Shown: positions 34,390 to 43,167 of the stretch, piece after piece
Layout of the letters: each line of letters begins with the position of its first letter
How positions within the stretch are numbered: the stretch's first letter is position 1
Assembly: GCF_002072175.1 (NCBI RefSeq)
Contig: NZ_MVIV01000002.1
Coordinates: forward strand, 62,001-126,000
Reading direction: 5' to 3'
DNA from: Actinomyces gaoshouyii
Lineage (GTDB): Bacteria; Actinomycetota; Actinomycetes; Actinomycetales; Actinomycetaceae
Length of the DNA stretch: 64,000 nt
The notes under the pieces: model-generated
The model's input: only the letters and a program-made list of their open reading frames with translations
What the model was told of the DNA's origin: nothing
Databases searched by the model: none
Position numbers and translations under genes: made by a program

Positions 34390-35085
34390 ATGCCGAAGAT
34401 CATGGGTAGCTCCCTCGCCGAGCACCGCGAGCGCACGCGCAACGCGCTGTTCGAGTCCTTGTCCCTTCTCATGAGCCAGCGCTCCTTCGACAAGATCACG
34501 CTCTCCGACGTCGCCGCGCGCGCCGGCGTGGGCCGAACCGCCGTCTACAACCATTTCGCCGATAAGGAGGACCTGCTCCTGGCCTTCATGGAGCACGAGG
34601 TCGTCCGCTACTCCGAGGAACTGTCCATCGCGCTGGCAGGTATCGAGGACCCCATCGACCGCCTGCGCGTGTACATGCGCCAGCAGGCCCTCCTCAAGCG
34701 CCACTTCCACTTCCCGACCACCGGGCCGCTGGCCAGCTCGGTCTCGCGCAGCACGGCGGGACGGCTGCGCGCCCACGGCGGGCTCATCAGCCAGATGCTC
34801 GCCTCGATCCTCACCGACGCCATGGATGAGGGCCTCATCCCCCGGCAGGACCCGGCGATGCTCATCCCCCTGCTCAACGCCTGCGTCATGGGCGGGCGGC
34901 CCACCCCTCAGGACCCCGCAGCGCGGGCCGCCTACCTCGACGCCCTGGACACCTTCGTGCTGCGAGCCGTCGGCGCGCGACTCCCGGACCACGCGGTGCC
35001 CGCGATCCGCCGCACCCACGCCGCGGAAGACGTGTCGCCCCAGAGGACCCAGGAGGCGCCGCACGAGCGGGCCGCCGTCGGCTGA
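34390..35085 (+). CDS. TetR-family transcriptional regulator
   Basis: 231 residues. The N-terminal HTH covers about residues 14-60, with ITLSDVAARAGVGRTAVYNHF as the recognition region. The C-terminal ligand domain is helical and ends in a polar tail. The promoter gives a likely leaderless mRNA with a palindrome at the -10, consistent with autoregulation. The flanking genes are a NUDIX gene and a convergent operon, so the target is unclear. The TGA stop forms the loop of the terminator hairpin. Confidence 0.93.
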   Translation: MPKIMGSSLAEHRERTRNALFESLSLLMSQRSFDKITLSDVAARAGVGRTAVYNHFADKEDLLLAFMEHEVVRYSEELSIALAGIEDPIDRLRVYMRQQALLKRHFHFPTTGPLASSVSRSTAGRLRAHGGLISQMLASILTDAMDEGLIPRQDPAMLIPLLNACVMGGRPTPQDPAARAAYLDALDTFVLRAVGARLPDHAVPAIRRTHAAEDVSPQRTQEAPHERAAVG

Positions 35086-35100
35086 GCCGACGGCGGCCCG
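35068..35100. terminator. Terminator with the TetR stop codon as its loop
   Basis: A perfect 15-bp stem (35068-35082 with 35086-35100) whose 3-nt loop is the TGA stop codon itself. It lies between convergent units and may serve both. Confidence 0.75.
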
Positions 35101-35175
35101 AGGTCACCCGGACCCGGCCCGAGGCGACCCGCCTCGCGGCCTCGTTCCGGCGCCGCGCCGCTGGGCACCGCCCGT

Positions 35176-36012
35176 TCACCAGCGGCGCTTGGCGCCGTCG
35201 TTCGGCCCCGCCGTGCGCCCCTCGCGCCCCTGGTTGCGGCGCTGGAGCCTCTTCTCCTTCTCCTGGCCCTCCGTGGGCGTCGGGCCGGCCGAGCCGCTCT
35301 TGCCCGGAGTGGGCGCGCTCGGCCCGGAGGAGGTCGGCTCCGCGGTCGGCAAGGAGGATCCCGAGGCGCTCGGATTCGTTGACGGATCACTGCTGGGACT
35401 CTGGGACGCATCCGGGGAGAGGGACCCGGAGGCGCTCGGGGTCTGGGTGGGCGGGGCGGTCGGCGTCGGGGTCTGGGTGGGAGGCGTCGTCGGCTGGGAC
35501 TGCGGGGACTGCACGGGAGGCACCTCGCAGTCGCCCGCGGCCTCCTTCGCGGCGTCGACCTGGGCCTGCGCCGCCGTCATGTCCCCCGACTCCTGGGCCT
35601 GCCCCGCCAGGGCCATATGCGCCACGAAGAGGTTGATGCGGGTCATGCACACGCCGGTGCGCTGCCGGATGACATTGCCCTCGGTGTCGTAGGCGATGTC
35701 GATGACCTCCTGGGGGGCGTCGGGCAGGGAGGACTCCAGGTCGGCGATCGAGCGGTCGTAGTCCCCCGCCAGGACCTCGGCGGTGCCCAGGTTGTAGCGC
35801 ACCCGCCACTTGTGCAGCCATGGGTTGATCGTGCGCACCATGCGGTAGCGGTCCACCGCGGCGGAGTAGTCGCCCACGTACAGGGAGCGGTTCGCCAGAG
35901 TGGTGCCCGTGGACACCGCCGCGAACCACAGGCCCACGACGAGCAGCATCGAGGTCAGGCCGAGCCCGATCAGCAGGCGGCGGCGCCTCGGCATCGGCTT
36001 GCGCGCTCCCAT
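35176..36012 (-). CDS. TPR-like membrane protein at the end of the MoxR operon
   Basis: 278 residues. A single N-terminal membrane helix lies at about residues 12-34. An alpha-helical region of TPR character follows (SLYVGDYSAAVDRYRMVRTINP, YNLGTAEVLAGDYDRSIADLES), then a C-terminal Pro/Thr/Ser/Gln-rich low-complexity region of about 110 residues ending in a basic tail. Start ATG 36012 overlaps the stop of the VWA gene. It occupies the place of BatC/BatE-like TPR proteins in aerotolerance-type operons, but the resemblance is by position and fold only. Confidence 0.75.
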   Translation of the reverse strand: MGARKPMPRRRRLLIGLGLTSMLLVVGLWFAAVSTGTTLANRSLYVGDYSAAVDRYRMVRTINPWLHKWRVRYNLGTAEVLAGDYDRSIADLESSLPDAPQEVIDIAYDTEGNVIRQRTGVCMTRINLFVAHMALAGQAQESGDMTAAQAQVDAAKEAAGDCEVPPVQSPQSQPTTPPTQTPTPTAPPTQTPSASGSLSPDASQSPSSDPSTNPSASGSSLPTAEPTSSGPSAPTPGKSGSAGPTPTEGQEKEKRLQRRNQGREGRTAGPNDGAKRRW

Positions 36013-37157
36013 CACCGACCCCCTGCCCGCACCAGGCGGCGCACCTCGATATCGGAGCGCACGAGCGCCGCCGCCTCCCAGGTCATGAGCGCGAAGGCCA
36101 GGAGCGCCAGGGGCCACGTGAGATAGCGGCTGGAGCGCTTGCCGTGATGCCCGTCGGACAGGATCTGCTCGACGTCGACGCTCGTGAAGGCGCTTGTCGG
36201 GTCATCGCCCTCGCCGTCGCGCTGGTAGTAGGGCAGGCCGAGGTCGGTCGCCACCGTCTGCAGCTCCTGGGCATCCGGAATGGAGACGGCGTCGGCGGTC
36301 TGCCCCTCCTCCTTGATGTAGGGCATCTGGTCGGCGGGGGTGGTGCCGCCGTCGTACTCGCGCATCCTCCCTCCCTGGGCGGTGCCGTAGCCCAGCACCG
36401 CGCCGCCGTCGACGAGGGGGGCGAGGTCCTTCCAGGCCACGCCCTGAGAGGCGGCGTCCTTGGCCCCGGCGCCGTCGTCGGTGGTCTCGCCGTCGGAGAG
36501 GATGTAGACGAGGCGGGCGTCCTGGGGGGCCACCTGCTCGGCCTCGGTGAGGGTGGCGTTCAGAAGCGGGAGCATGCGCGCGAGCGAGGAGCCCGTGGAT
36601 CGGCTCGTCACCTCCTGCCGGAGTGTCTTGATCCACGAGTCGACGGCGTTGATGTCGGTGCTCAGCGGCATCTCCCTGGCCGCCGTGGAGTCCAGGGCGA
36701 GGATGGAGAAGCGGGCTTCGGGCAGGGCCTTGCGGATTGCCTCCAGGTCCGCGCGGACGCCGTCGAGCCGGGTCCCGGCGCCGCCGGCCCAGTCCTCAGC
36801 GGCCATGGAGCCCGTGCGATCGACGACGAGGTAGACCTCCACGGTGGAGGTGACCCGCTGATCGTACTGGTAGGTGCTGGGGCCGGCGAGCATGAGCACG
36901 AGTGTGACCACCAGCGCGGTCCGACGGGCGACGACGAGGCGCGCCGAGCGCGACAGCGGGCGGCGGGCGGGCAGCGGGCGATCAGCCTCTCCTCCCGGCG
37001 GGGTCGGACCCGCGTCCCGTCGGCCGTGGGGGACGGGGGCCGCCCGGGGGCGCGGCCGCACCGGACGCAGGCGCCACCAGTTCAGGACGACGGCGCCGAT
37101 GCCGATGAGGGCGACGAGGATGGCGAGGGGCCATCCGAGCAGCGGATGGAATGTCAT
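36012..37157 (-). CDS. VWA-domain membrane protein (BatA/B-like), second copy
   Basis: 381 residues. It has an N-terminal helix (about 8-28), a second at about 78-95, and a von Willebrand A domain. The metal site is DRTGSMAAED (D-x-T/S-G-S, the MIDAS) and the other MIDAS parts are TGSSLARML and ILSDGETTDD. A closing C-terminal helix is followed by a basic tail. The topology puts the VWA domain outside the membrane, between helices. It overlaps both neighbours by a few bases. Such proteins are thought to assemble or gate complexes with MoxR ATPases; the client here is unknown. Confidence 0.85.
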   Translation of the reverse strand: MTFHPLLGWPLAILVALIGIGAVVLNWWRLRPVRPRPRAAPVPHGRRDAGPTPPGGEADRPLPARRPLSRSARLVVARRTALVVTLVLMLAGPSTYQYDQRVTSTVEVYLVVDRTGSMAAEDWAGGAGTRLDGVRADLEAIRKALPEARFSILALDSTAAREMPLSTDINAVDSWIKTLRQEVTSRSTGSSLARMLPLLNATLTEAEQVAPQDARLVYILSDGETTDDGAGAKDAASQGVAWKDLAPLVDGGAVLGYGTAQGGRMREYDGGTTPADQMPYIKEEGQTADAVSIPDAQELQTVATDLGLPYYQRDGEGDDPTSAFTSVDVEQILSDGHHGKRSSRYLTWPLALLAFALMTWEAAALVRSDIEVRRLVRAGGR

Positions 37158-38212
37158 GCGCGCCTCCAGGCGGCGATGAGCAACAGGGAGCCTGCGGCCA
37201 GCACCAGCCAGATGGCGCCCGCCCTGGGGGTGTCCGTCAGCCGCACCTCATTGTCGGCGCTGTACTCCTGGACCTGGGTCTTCTCCAACTCCTCGACGAT
37301 GCGCCCAGCCGTGCCGCTGTCCCCCACCTCGTAGAACTTGCCGCCGTTGTCCTGGGTGGCCGTCTCCAGCTCCTGACGGGCCGACTCGACCTGGGCGGCG
37401 AGATCGCCGTAGTCGAGCTCGTCGTCGAAGCCGTAGATGGAGAACAGGCGGATCTTCTTGCTCGTGGCGAGCTCGGCGGCCTCGGGCAGGGAGTAGAGCT
37501 GGACGTGCGAGTCGTCGAAGACGAGGTTGTCGGTGGCCAGGATGATGGAGCGGGGGCGCTCGTCGGCGCTGGCGGCGCCGGAGTTGTCGAAGGCCTGCGT
37601 GCAGGAGGCCAGGCCATCGCCGGCCAGCGAGGAGGCGTCGAGTTCCTCCGCCATCGTGCCGGAGAACATCCGCAAATAGCGGCTGCGCGCCAAGGACGGG
37701 CTGGTGAACACGGAGCCCAGGAGATCGGTGATCTTGCCCATCTCGGTCTTGAGGGTCTCGTAGTCGTCGGTGAGGGGCACCATCGTCTGCGCCGTCGTGT
37801 TCCAGGCGATCAGCGCCACCCGCTCCCCGTTGAAGGAGTCGATGAGCTCGGTGTAGGTCTCCAGCACCTGGGAGTCCAGGCCGAGCATGGAGCCGGAGAC
37901 GTCCAAGCACAGCACGATGTCGCGGCTGGCCAGGGCATCGTTGCGCACGTCCTTGCTCACGGGGCGGCCGGCGAGCAGCGCCGAGGAGACCATGGCCGCG
38001 ATGATGAGCGCGCCCAGGAGCGCGTGGAGTGCGCGGCGGCGGCGCAGGCGGCGCAGGACGGCGGGCGAGCGCAGGAGGGGCATCGCGTTGGCGACGCGGC
38101 GCGTCGGGACGAACGGGGCCCGCTCGCCCCTGCGGGCGGCGCGCAGCGCGGCGATGCCGATGATCAGCGCGGCGGCGGCGATGAGGAACCAGGGGAGCCA
38201 GGGCATCACCAT
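37154..38212 (-). CDS. VWA-domain membrane protein (BatA/B-like), first copy
   Basis: 352 residues with helices at about 5-24 and 64-84, then a VWA domain with the MIDAS DVSGSMLGLD. A C-terminal helix near 330-349 ends in RRA. MIDAS parts 2 and 3 are less clear than in the next gene. The ATG at 38212 with GGGAGGTGG upstream was preferred to an ATG two codons later. It overlaps the gene before it by seven bases and the next by four. The two VWA copies are divergent, suggesting a heteromer. Confidence 0.85.
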   Translation of the reverse strand: MVMPWLPWFLIAAAALIIGIAALRAARRGERAPFVPTRRVANAMPLLRSPAVLRRLRRRRALHALLGALIIAAMVSSALLAGRPVSKDVRNDALASRDIVLCLDVSGSMLGLDSQVLETYTELIDSFNGERVALIAWNTTAQTMVPLTDDYETLKTEMGKITDLLGSVFTSPSLARSRYLRMFSGTMAEELDASSLAGDGLASCTQAFDNSGAASADERPRSIILATDNLVFDDSHVQLYSLPEAAELATSKKIRLFSIYGFDDELDYGDLAAQVESARQELETATQDNGGKFYEVGDSGTAGRIVEELEKTQVQEYSADNEVRLTDTPRAGAIWLVLAAGSLLLIAAWRRA

Positions 38213-38730
38213 CTCGAGACCACCTCCCTGGCGTGCTCGATGGCCTGGGCGGCGGCGGCGTCGGAGTCGCGGTCGAAGGAAGGCTGCTCCCAGATCGCCA
38301 GGAGCTCCCCAACGTGCCCCAGGGGGTCGGTGTCCAGGGGCTGCGAGGCGGTCCTGGCGCGCTTGAGGCGGGTCTCGATGTCCTCGGACTCGGTGGACGC
38401 GGACATATCCATGATCTCCGTGACGGTCGCGGTCGTCAGGTCCTCACCGCTGCGCTCGGATCCGAAGCCCCGCAGAGCGGAGGCCAGCTCGAGGTGCAGG
38501 ACGCGCAGGTCGATCTGCCCGGCGTCGTACTCCTTCGCGGCGCGCTCGACGAGCCTCATCCAGCGGCGGCGCTCCCCGGGGGCCATGGGAATATCGCTGA
38601 TGAAGCCGTCCCGGACCCGGTGGCTCAGGAACGACCAGAGCAGTCCGGCGACGGCGAGCAGGAGGATGACGACAGCGGTGACCGCCATCCAGGTGGGCAT
38701 GAGCTGCGGGGGGCTGAGCTCCACGGTCAT
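38206..38730 (-). CDS. Membrane-anchored protein of the MoxR operon
   Basis: 174 residues. One N-terminal helix at about residues 14-36 is followed by a cytoplasmic, mainly helical charged domain. It has no recognised motif. It overlaps DUF58 by four bases and the first VWA gene by seven. In related operons a protein of this size and topology sits at the same position. It may link the ATPase to the VWA proteins (inference). Confidence 0.7.
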   Translation of the reverse strand: MTVELSPPQLMPTWMAVTAVVILLLAVAGLLWSFLSHRVRDGFISDIPMAPGERRRWMRLVERAAKEYDAGQIDLRVLHLELASALRGFGSERSGEDLTTATVTEIMDMSASTESEDIETRLKRARTASQPLDTDPLGHVGELLAIWEQPSFDRDSDAAAAQAIEHAREVVSRW

Positions 38731-39776
38731 CGCCTCCTTCGGGCGGTGGCGAGGCGCTGGCGACCGAGCACCTCGGCGATGGAGTCCACGAGTCCCTCGT
38801 CGGAGGCGACGACGGCATGCTCAATGCGCCGCGAGTCCAGCAGCGCGGTGACGCTGGCCCGCCGGGCGGCGTCGATCCGGGCGAGCTGGGCGCCCAGGGC
38901 CGTGTCGTAGCGCAGGAACACCGGCAGGTCCTCCGCCATCTCCACATCGCGGACCGCGCCGGGATCACCGGTGATGGGGGCGTCGTCGGCGATCTGGATG
39001 ACGACGAGCTCGTGCTGCGCCGACAGCCTGCGGAGCTGATCGTGGGCGGCGGCGTCCGGATGGGAGGTGTCGGTCAGGAGCACCACGAGGCTGCGACGGC
39101 TGTGAAGGCTGATGACCTTGCCGAGCAGGCCGGGAAGATCGGAGGCGGGCGCACCGGGGACCAGCTCGCCGATGGCGGCGCCGCTGTCCCGCCGGGACGA
39201 GACCTGCCCGACCCGCACTTGAGCGCTCGCCGGGGCGCCCCGCGGGGACTCTGTGAGGGCGGAGTACTGCCGGGCGATGAGCCACAGGATCATCTCGGCG
39301 TGCTCGGCGCCCGACCGGGGCGGACGGGAGAGCATCCGGGAGGCGTCCCCGGCCACGAGTGCCACGGAGTCGCCGCGCAGGCGGGCCAGGTAGGCCATGA
39401 CCTCGGCGGCGGCGAGGGCGAGCTCGCGCTTGTCCTCACCGCTGGGGGCCTGGGCGGCCATGGTCCGGCCGGTGTCGATGGCCAGGACGAGGGGCAGGTT
39501 GGACTCGCGCTGGTAGCGCTTGATGACGGGCTGGCCGAGGCGCGCGGAGGCCTTCCAGTCGATATCGCCCACGTCGTCGCCGGGGCGGTAGACGGACAGA
39601 TCGTCGAAATCCTGCCCGTGTCCCAGGAGCACCGACCTGTGCCGCCCGTCGAGCAGCCCGGTGGCGCGGCGCAGGGCGGGCAGGGCCAGGCGCCCCCGCA
39701 CGCGGGCCAGGCGCGACCCGCGCTGCGTTGGCTCGGCCGGCAGCTCGATGGCGCCCGCCGTGGAATGACGGCTCAC
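38727..39776 (-). CDS. DUF58-domain protein
   Basis: 349 residues from a GTG overlapping the MoxR gene stop by four bases (GTGA). The DUF58 signature is FDDLSVYRPGDDVGDIDWKA near residue 60, followed by RESNLPLVLAIDTGRTM, which is a degenerate VWA fold with a DTGRT MIDAS-like site. DUF58 proteins are routinely encoded next to MoxR ATPases. It lacks a membrane helix. The longer open frame upstream lies inside the ATPase gene. Confidence 0.9.
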   Translation of the reverse strand: MSRHSTAGAIELPAEPTQRGSRLARVRGRLALPALRRATGLLDGRHRSVLLGHGQDFDDLSVYRPGDDVGDIDWKASARLGQPVIKRYQRESNLPLVLAIDTGRTMAAQAPSGEDKRELALAAAEVMAYLARLRGDSVALVAGDASRMLSRPPRSGAEHAEMILWLIARQYSALTESPRGAPASAQVRVGQVSSRRDSGAAIGELVPGAPASDLPGLLGKVISLHSRRSLVVLLTDTSHPDAAAHDQLRRLSAQHELVVIQIADDAPITGDPGAVRDVEMAEDLPVFLRYDTALGAQLARIDAARRASVTALLDSRRIEHAVVASDEGLVDSIAEVLGRQRLATARRRR

Positions 39777-41005
39777 GGTGTGGGGACCGCCGCGAAGACC
39801 GCGTCGATGATGGCCTCGGGGGCGATGCCGTCGGCGAGGGCGTCGTAGGTCAGCACCAGGCGGTGGCGCATGACGGCGTGGCGCAGCAGGCCGACGTCGT
39901 CGGGGGTGACGTAGGTGCGACCGACCTGCAGCGCGAGGGCCTGGGAGACTCGCATGAGGGCGATCGAGCCTCGCGGCGAGCCGCCGACGCGCACATGGCG
40001 CTCCAGGCCGGGCACGGGGCGCGGGCCGCCGCCGCGGGAGGTGTTGATGATGGCGACGATGTACTGCTTGATGACCGGGTCCACGTAGACGCGCTCGACG
40101 GCGCCCTGGAGCCATTCGACGTCATCGGTGCTGATGGGCTGGACGCGCAGGGGCTCCTCGAAGGCGCCCGAGGAGATTTTGTCCAGGACGTCGACCTCCT
40201 CCATGGGCTTGGGGTAGCTCAGCACCTCCTTCATGAGGAAGCGGTCCATCTGCGCCTCGGGCAGGACGTAGGTGCCCTCCTCCTCAATGGGGTTCTGGGT
40301 GGCGAGCACCATGAAGGGGCGCGGCAACGGGTAGACGACGCCGCCGATGGAGGTCTGGCGCTCCTGCATGGCCTCGAGCATGGCGGACTGAGTCTTGGCA
40401 CTGGAGCGGTTGATCTCGTCGAGCAGGACGATATTGGCATGCACCGGGCCGAGCTGAGTGGTCATCTCCCCGGTGGCGTAGTGGAGGACCTGGGTACCGA
40501 CGATGTCATTGGGCATGAGGTCCGGGGTGCACTGGATGCGGGTGAAGGAGCCGGAGACGGCTGAGGCGAGTGTCTGGGCGGCAGTTGTCTTGGCCAGGCC
40601 CGGGACCGATTCCAAGAGGATGTGGCCACCGGCGATGAGCGTGGTTATGAGCGCCAGGCGCAGCTGCTCCTGGCCCACCAGGCGCTGCTCGAAGACCTGG
40701 TGGATGCGTTTGATGAGGGCGTCGGCGCGCTCCACGTCCTCCTCGGGTTGGCGGGAGCGGGAGGAACGGGCGGCCTCGGCGCGCAGGGCCTCGCGCGTGG
40801 GCAGGAGGCCGGTCGGCGCGGGGTAGGCGTGCTCGCGGGGGACAGTGAGGACGGTTCCCGACTGCGGGGCCTCTCCCGGGGCGGGGCTGGCAGCGCGCCG
40901 CGCGCCGGGGGCGATCGACGGCGGGACGGCGGGCACCGCGCCCCTGAGGGGCCCAGCCGCGGTCGGTTCGGCGGGCTGCCGGTGCGGCGCGGGGTCGGTG
41001 CTCAT
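39773..41005 (-). CDS. MoxR-family AAA+ ATPase
   Basis: 410 residues. A Pro/Ala-rich N-terminal tail (about 85 residues) precedes the AAA+ core. Walker A is SVPGLAKTT, Walker B is IVLLDEINR and sensor 1 is VLATQNPIEEEGTYVLPEAQ. The MDRF and PRGSIALMR segments are also present. It is the first gene of the six-gene overlapping operon and would supply ATP-driven remodelling to the VWA/DUF58 proteins. The ATG at 41005 has a GAGGAG site 5 nt upstream. A TTATAG -10 box lies 44 nt upstream. Confidence 0.95.
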   Translation of the reverse strand: MSTDPAPHRQPAEPTAAGPLRGAVPAVPPSIAPGARRAASPAPGEAPQSGTVLTVPREHAYPAPTGLLPTREALRAEAARSSRSRQPEEDVERADALIKRIHQVFEQRLVGQEQLRLALITTLIAGGHILLESVPGLAKTTAAQTLASAVSGSFTRIQCTPDLMPNDIVGTQVLHYATGEMTTQLGPVHANIVLLDEINRSSAKTQSAMLEAMQERQTSIGGVVYPLPRPFMVLATQNPIEEEGTYVLPEAQMDRFLMKEVLSYPKPMEEVDVLDKISSGAFEEPLRVQPISTDDVEWLQGAVERVYVDPVIKQYIVAIINTSRGGGPRPVPGLERHVRVGGSPRGSIALMRVSQALALQVGRTYVTPDDVGLLRHAVMRHRLVLTYDALADGIAPEAIIDAVFAAVPTP

Positions 41006-41048
41006 ACGTCTCCTCATGAGGTGCGGTCGGCGCTCTGCCGCACGCAGG

Positions 41049-41054
41049 CTATAA
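41049..41054 (-). promoter_or_regulatory. -10 box of the MoxR operon promoter
   Basis: TTATAG on the minus strand, 44 nt before the ATG, leaving a short leader with GAGGAG. Confidence 0.4.
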
Positions 41055-41138
41055 CGGAGCCCTGCTGAAGCGATACCTCCGGCGATGGGTATCCTCACCC
41101 ACATTCCCGCTCCGTCCGGGCGATTCTCCGCCCTGCTC

Positions 41139-41210
41139 GCGAGACCGGTCGAAATCATGATCGAGACCGGTTCGAGAACCGGTCTCGATCATGATTTCGA
41201 CCGGTCTCGC
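41139..41210. repeat. 72-bp near-perfect palindrome, GAGACCGGTC family, copy B
   Basis: A perfect 34-bp stem with a CGAG loop. The core GAGACCGGT(C/T) stands at the outer and inner end of each arm. The 12-bp spacer differs from copy A (GAAATCATGATC), but both arms have changed together, so pairing is kept. It lies upstream of the moxR promoter and downstream of the LmeA-like gene. Confidence 0.9.
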
Positions 41211-41364
41211 AGATAAAGAGGGATTATGAGGCTGTGGGGCCGGCAGATCGGCGTCCGAGGCCTCGACCCCCGCCAGCGCCGTCCTGCCGGCAATCGGCCA
41301 TGCTCCGAGCCGCGGAGACGCGCCCCACCCACGAAGCGCTTCACGGTCGGGCTCACGCCGCGCC

Positions 41365-42195
41365 TCACTCGCTCAAGGTCACGTCGCTGCCGGCGAGGCA
41401 TATCGCCAGGCCGTTGTCGGTGACCCTGACCTGGCTGATCCGCAAGCCCCGGGGAAGCTGATCGGGCGTGATCTCCACACCGCCGATCGGGATGCCCAGC
41501 AGCGCGAGAATCCTGCCGCCCTCGGAATCGGGGCCGTCAATGGGCACCTCGACCCCGTCGGCCTTCGCCGAGCTGACGGTGATGCTCAGGCCGCCGTCGT
41601 CCGTGACCCGCGGCTCGAACACGAACTCGACGGCGGAACCGTAGCCGACGCCGGAGGCGCGGGCACTGCCGGGATCCGTGTCCGTGCCCGGACGCACCAC
41701 GTCCACCGTCACGTAGTTGGGATTGATATCAGCGGTGGTCACCAGGTCGCTGGCCCCCCGCCAGTCGATGAGCCCCGTGGCGCGCGCGCTGCTCGCGCGA
41801 TGCGGCCCGGAGGTACTCACACCGGTCAGCTCCACGTGGACGTCACCGATACTCAGGGTGCTGGCCGTGTCCGCCCTCACGGGCAGGTCGAGTCGGGAGG
41901 CGTCGATGCCGATCGAGTCGACGCGGCCGTGGAGGAGTTGGAGGATGAGGTCGTCACTCGTAGTGATGGAGGCGTTCTCGTCGAGGCCGGGGAGCGCCTG
42001 GCGGATGGCGGAGGCCACGCGCCCGGAGAGATAGGAGTCCAGGGCCGGGCGCACCACGAAATTGCCCACGACGAGCAGAGCAACGGCGCAGACGGCGGTG
42101 ATGACCAGAGCCCGCCGACGGCGCGGGGCGGGGCTGGGAGCGGACGGGGCGGAGGAGGGAGTCAGGGAGGACGCGAGCGAGGAGGTCTCAGACAC
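41365..42195 (-). CDS. LmeA-like (DUF2993) envelope protein
   Basis: 276 residues from GTG 42195, overlapping the FHA gene stop by eight bases. A Ser/Pro-rich cytoplasmic tail is followed by one helix at about 29-49. An extracytoplasmic beta-rich domain comes after it, with the opening LDSYLSGRVASAIRQALPGL and later VHVELTGVS that match DUF2993. Mycobacterial LmeA takes part in lipomannan elongation; the role here is unknown. It is the last gene of a PP2C-FHA-LmeA-like group. Confidence 0.75.
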   Translation of the reverse strand: MSETSSLASSLTPSSAPSAPSPAPRRRRALVITAVCAVALLVVGNFVVRPALDSYLSGRVASAIRQALPGLDENASITTSDDLILQLLHGRVDSIGIDASRLDLPVRADTASTLSIGDVHVELTGVSTSGPHRASSARATGLIDWRGASDLVTTADINPNYVTVDVVRPGTDTDPGSARASGVGYGSAVEFVFEPRVTDDGGLSITVSSAKADGVEVPIDGPDSEGGRILALLGIPIGGVEITPDQLPRGLRISQVRVTDNGLAICLAGSDVTLSE

Positions 42196-43024
42196 GGTCG
42201 GCTCCCGCCCCCTTCGCGGCGGCGCCCACCTTGGTCGGGGCGGTGATCACGGGCGCGGCGGCCGCCCGGTTGGCGGCCAGCTCGTCATCGAGCATGGGCA
42301 GATCCTCGGCGGTGACCATGAGCGTGAAAACGGCGTGCTCGACGAGCGCCGTGCGGCGGTTGGAGGCGGCGCCCTCGGCGCGGCCCCTGCACAGCCCCCG
42401 CACGCCGACGCGGTCGAGCTTGCCGCAGACGTCGTCGAGCTTGCGGTTGAACTTGGTGATCGGCCAGCCCAGGCGCGCGGCGGCGGCCTGCGAGGAGGGG
42501 ATCTCCGCGGCGCCGGTGCCAGCGCGGCGCAGCACCGGCTCGGACAGGGCGAGGATGAGCAGGAGCTGGGACCGGGTCATCGGGGTGACGCCGATCGTCG
42601 TCCGACCGGTGGACTGCCTGACGCCGTCGATCCCGGCGAAGTGATCCTCTCCAGCGCCTATGAGGTCGATCTCATAGGCGGTGGAACCGGCTGAGAAAGT
42701 GAGGATGACCCGCGGAAAGACCAGGGGCATGCGCGCGCCCGGGGCGAGGCGGGACTGGACGAGCCCATCGCCGTCGGTGAGAGTGGCCGACAGGCGCGAG
42801 CCCTCGTTGGCGATCCACCACAGGCCGTTCTCACGGGCGAGCACGATGAAGTGACGGTGCAGGTAGGGGTTGTCGTCGATGTCGAGATCCCCGCCGCGGC
42901 CGATGACGAAGGTCTCGTTCGGGGCGATCCTGTGCACCTCGCCGGAGAAGTCGAGCACGAGCTCCTCGGGGCGGTCAGGATCGACGGAGGGCGGCGATTC
43001 CGTCCACGTTGCGTCGCTGGTCAT
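42188..43024 (-). CDS. FHA-domain protein
   Basis: 278 residues. The N-terminal FHA domain (about 15-100) has the phosphothreonine loop FVIGRGGDLDIDDNPYLHRHF, keeping the Gly-Arg and His residues of the fold. The C-terminal half looks helical, with MTRSQLLLILALSEPVLRR and WPITKFNRKLDDVCGKLD, resembling a winged-helix or TerD-like accessory part that was not recognised. An AAGGA site lies 8 nt before the ATG. It follows a PP2C phosphatase gene, so it probably reads Ser/Thr phosphorylation. No kinase is in the window. Confidence 0.85.
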   Translation of the reverse strand: MTSDATWTESPPSVDPDRPEELVLDFSGEVHRIAPNETFVIGRGGDLDIDDNPYLHRHFIVLARENGLWWIANEGSRLSATLTDGDGLVQSRLAPGARMPLVFPRVILTFSAGSTAYEIDLIGAGEDHFAGIDGVRQSTGRTTIGVTPMTRSQLLLILALSEPVLRRAGTGAAEIPSSQAAAARLGWPITKFNRKLDDVCGKLDRVGVRGLCRGRAEGAASNRRTALVEHAVFTLMVTAEDLPMLDDELAANRAAAAPVITAPTKVGAAAKGAGADRV

Positions 43025-43167
43025 GAGGAGAATCCTTTGTTTACGGCTGGTAGTGCTGGGATGGGCGGATCGAGGGCGGCGAAGGCTGCGACGGGACCCA
43101 TGGGTCGGGGTTGACGAGGATACAAGGCGGCGTGGCCCGCGCCCGGCCCTCGGGGGCGCGACCCTCA

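Larger units (their letters stand above)
41006..41364. other. Interval holding the MoxR promoter and palindrome copy B
   Basis: 359 bases without a gene. The moxR leader and promoter are on the left, the palindrome is in the middle (41139-41210), and about 150 unremarkable G+C-rich bases lead to the LmeA-like stop. Confidence 0.55.
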
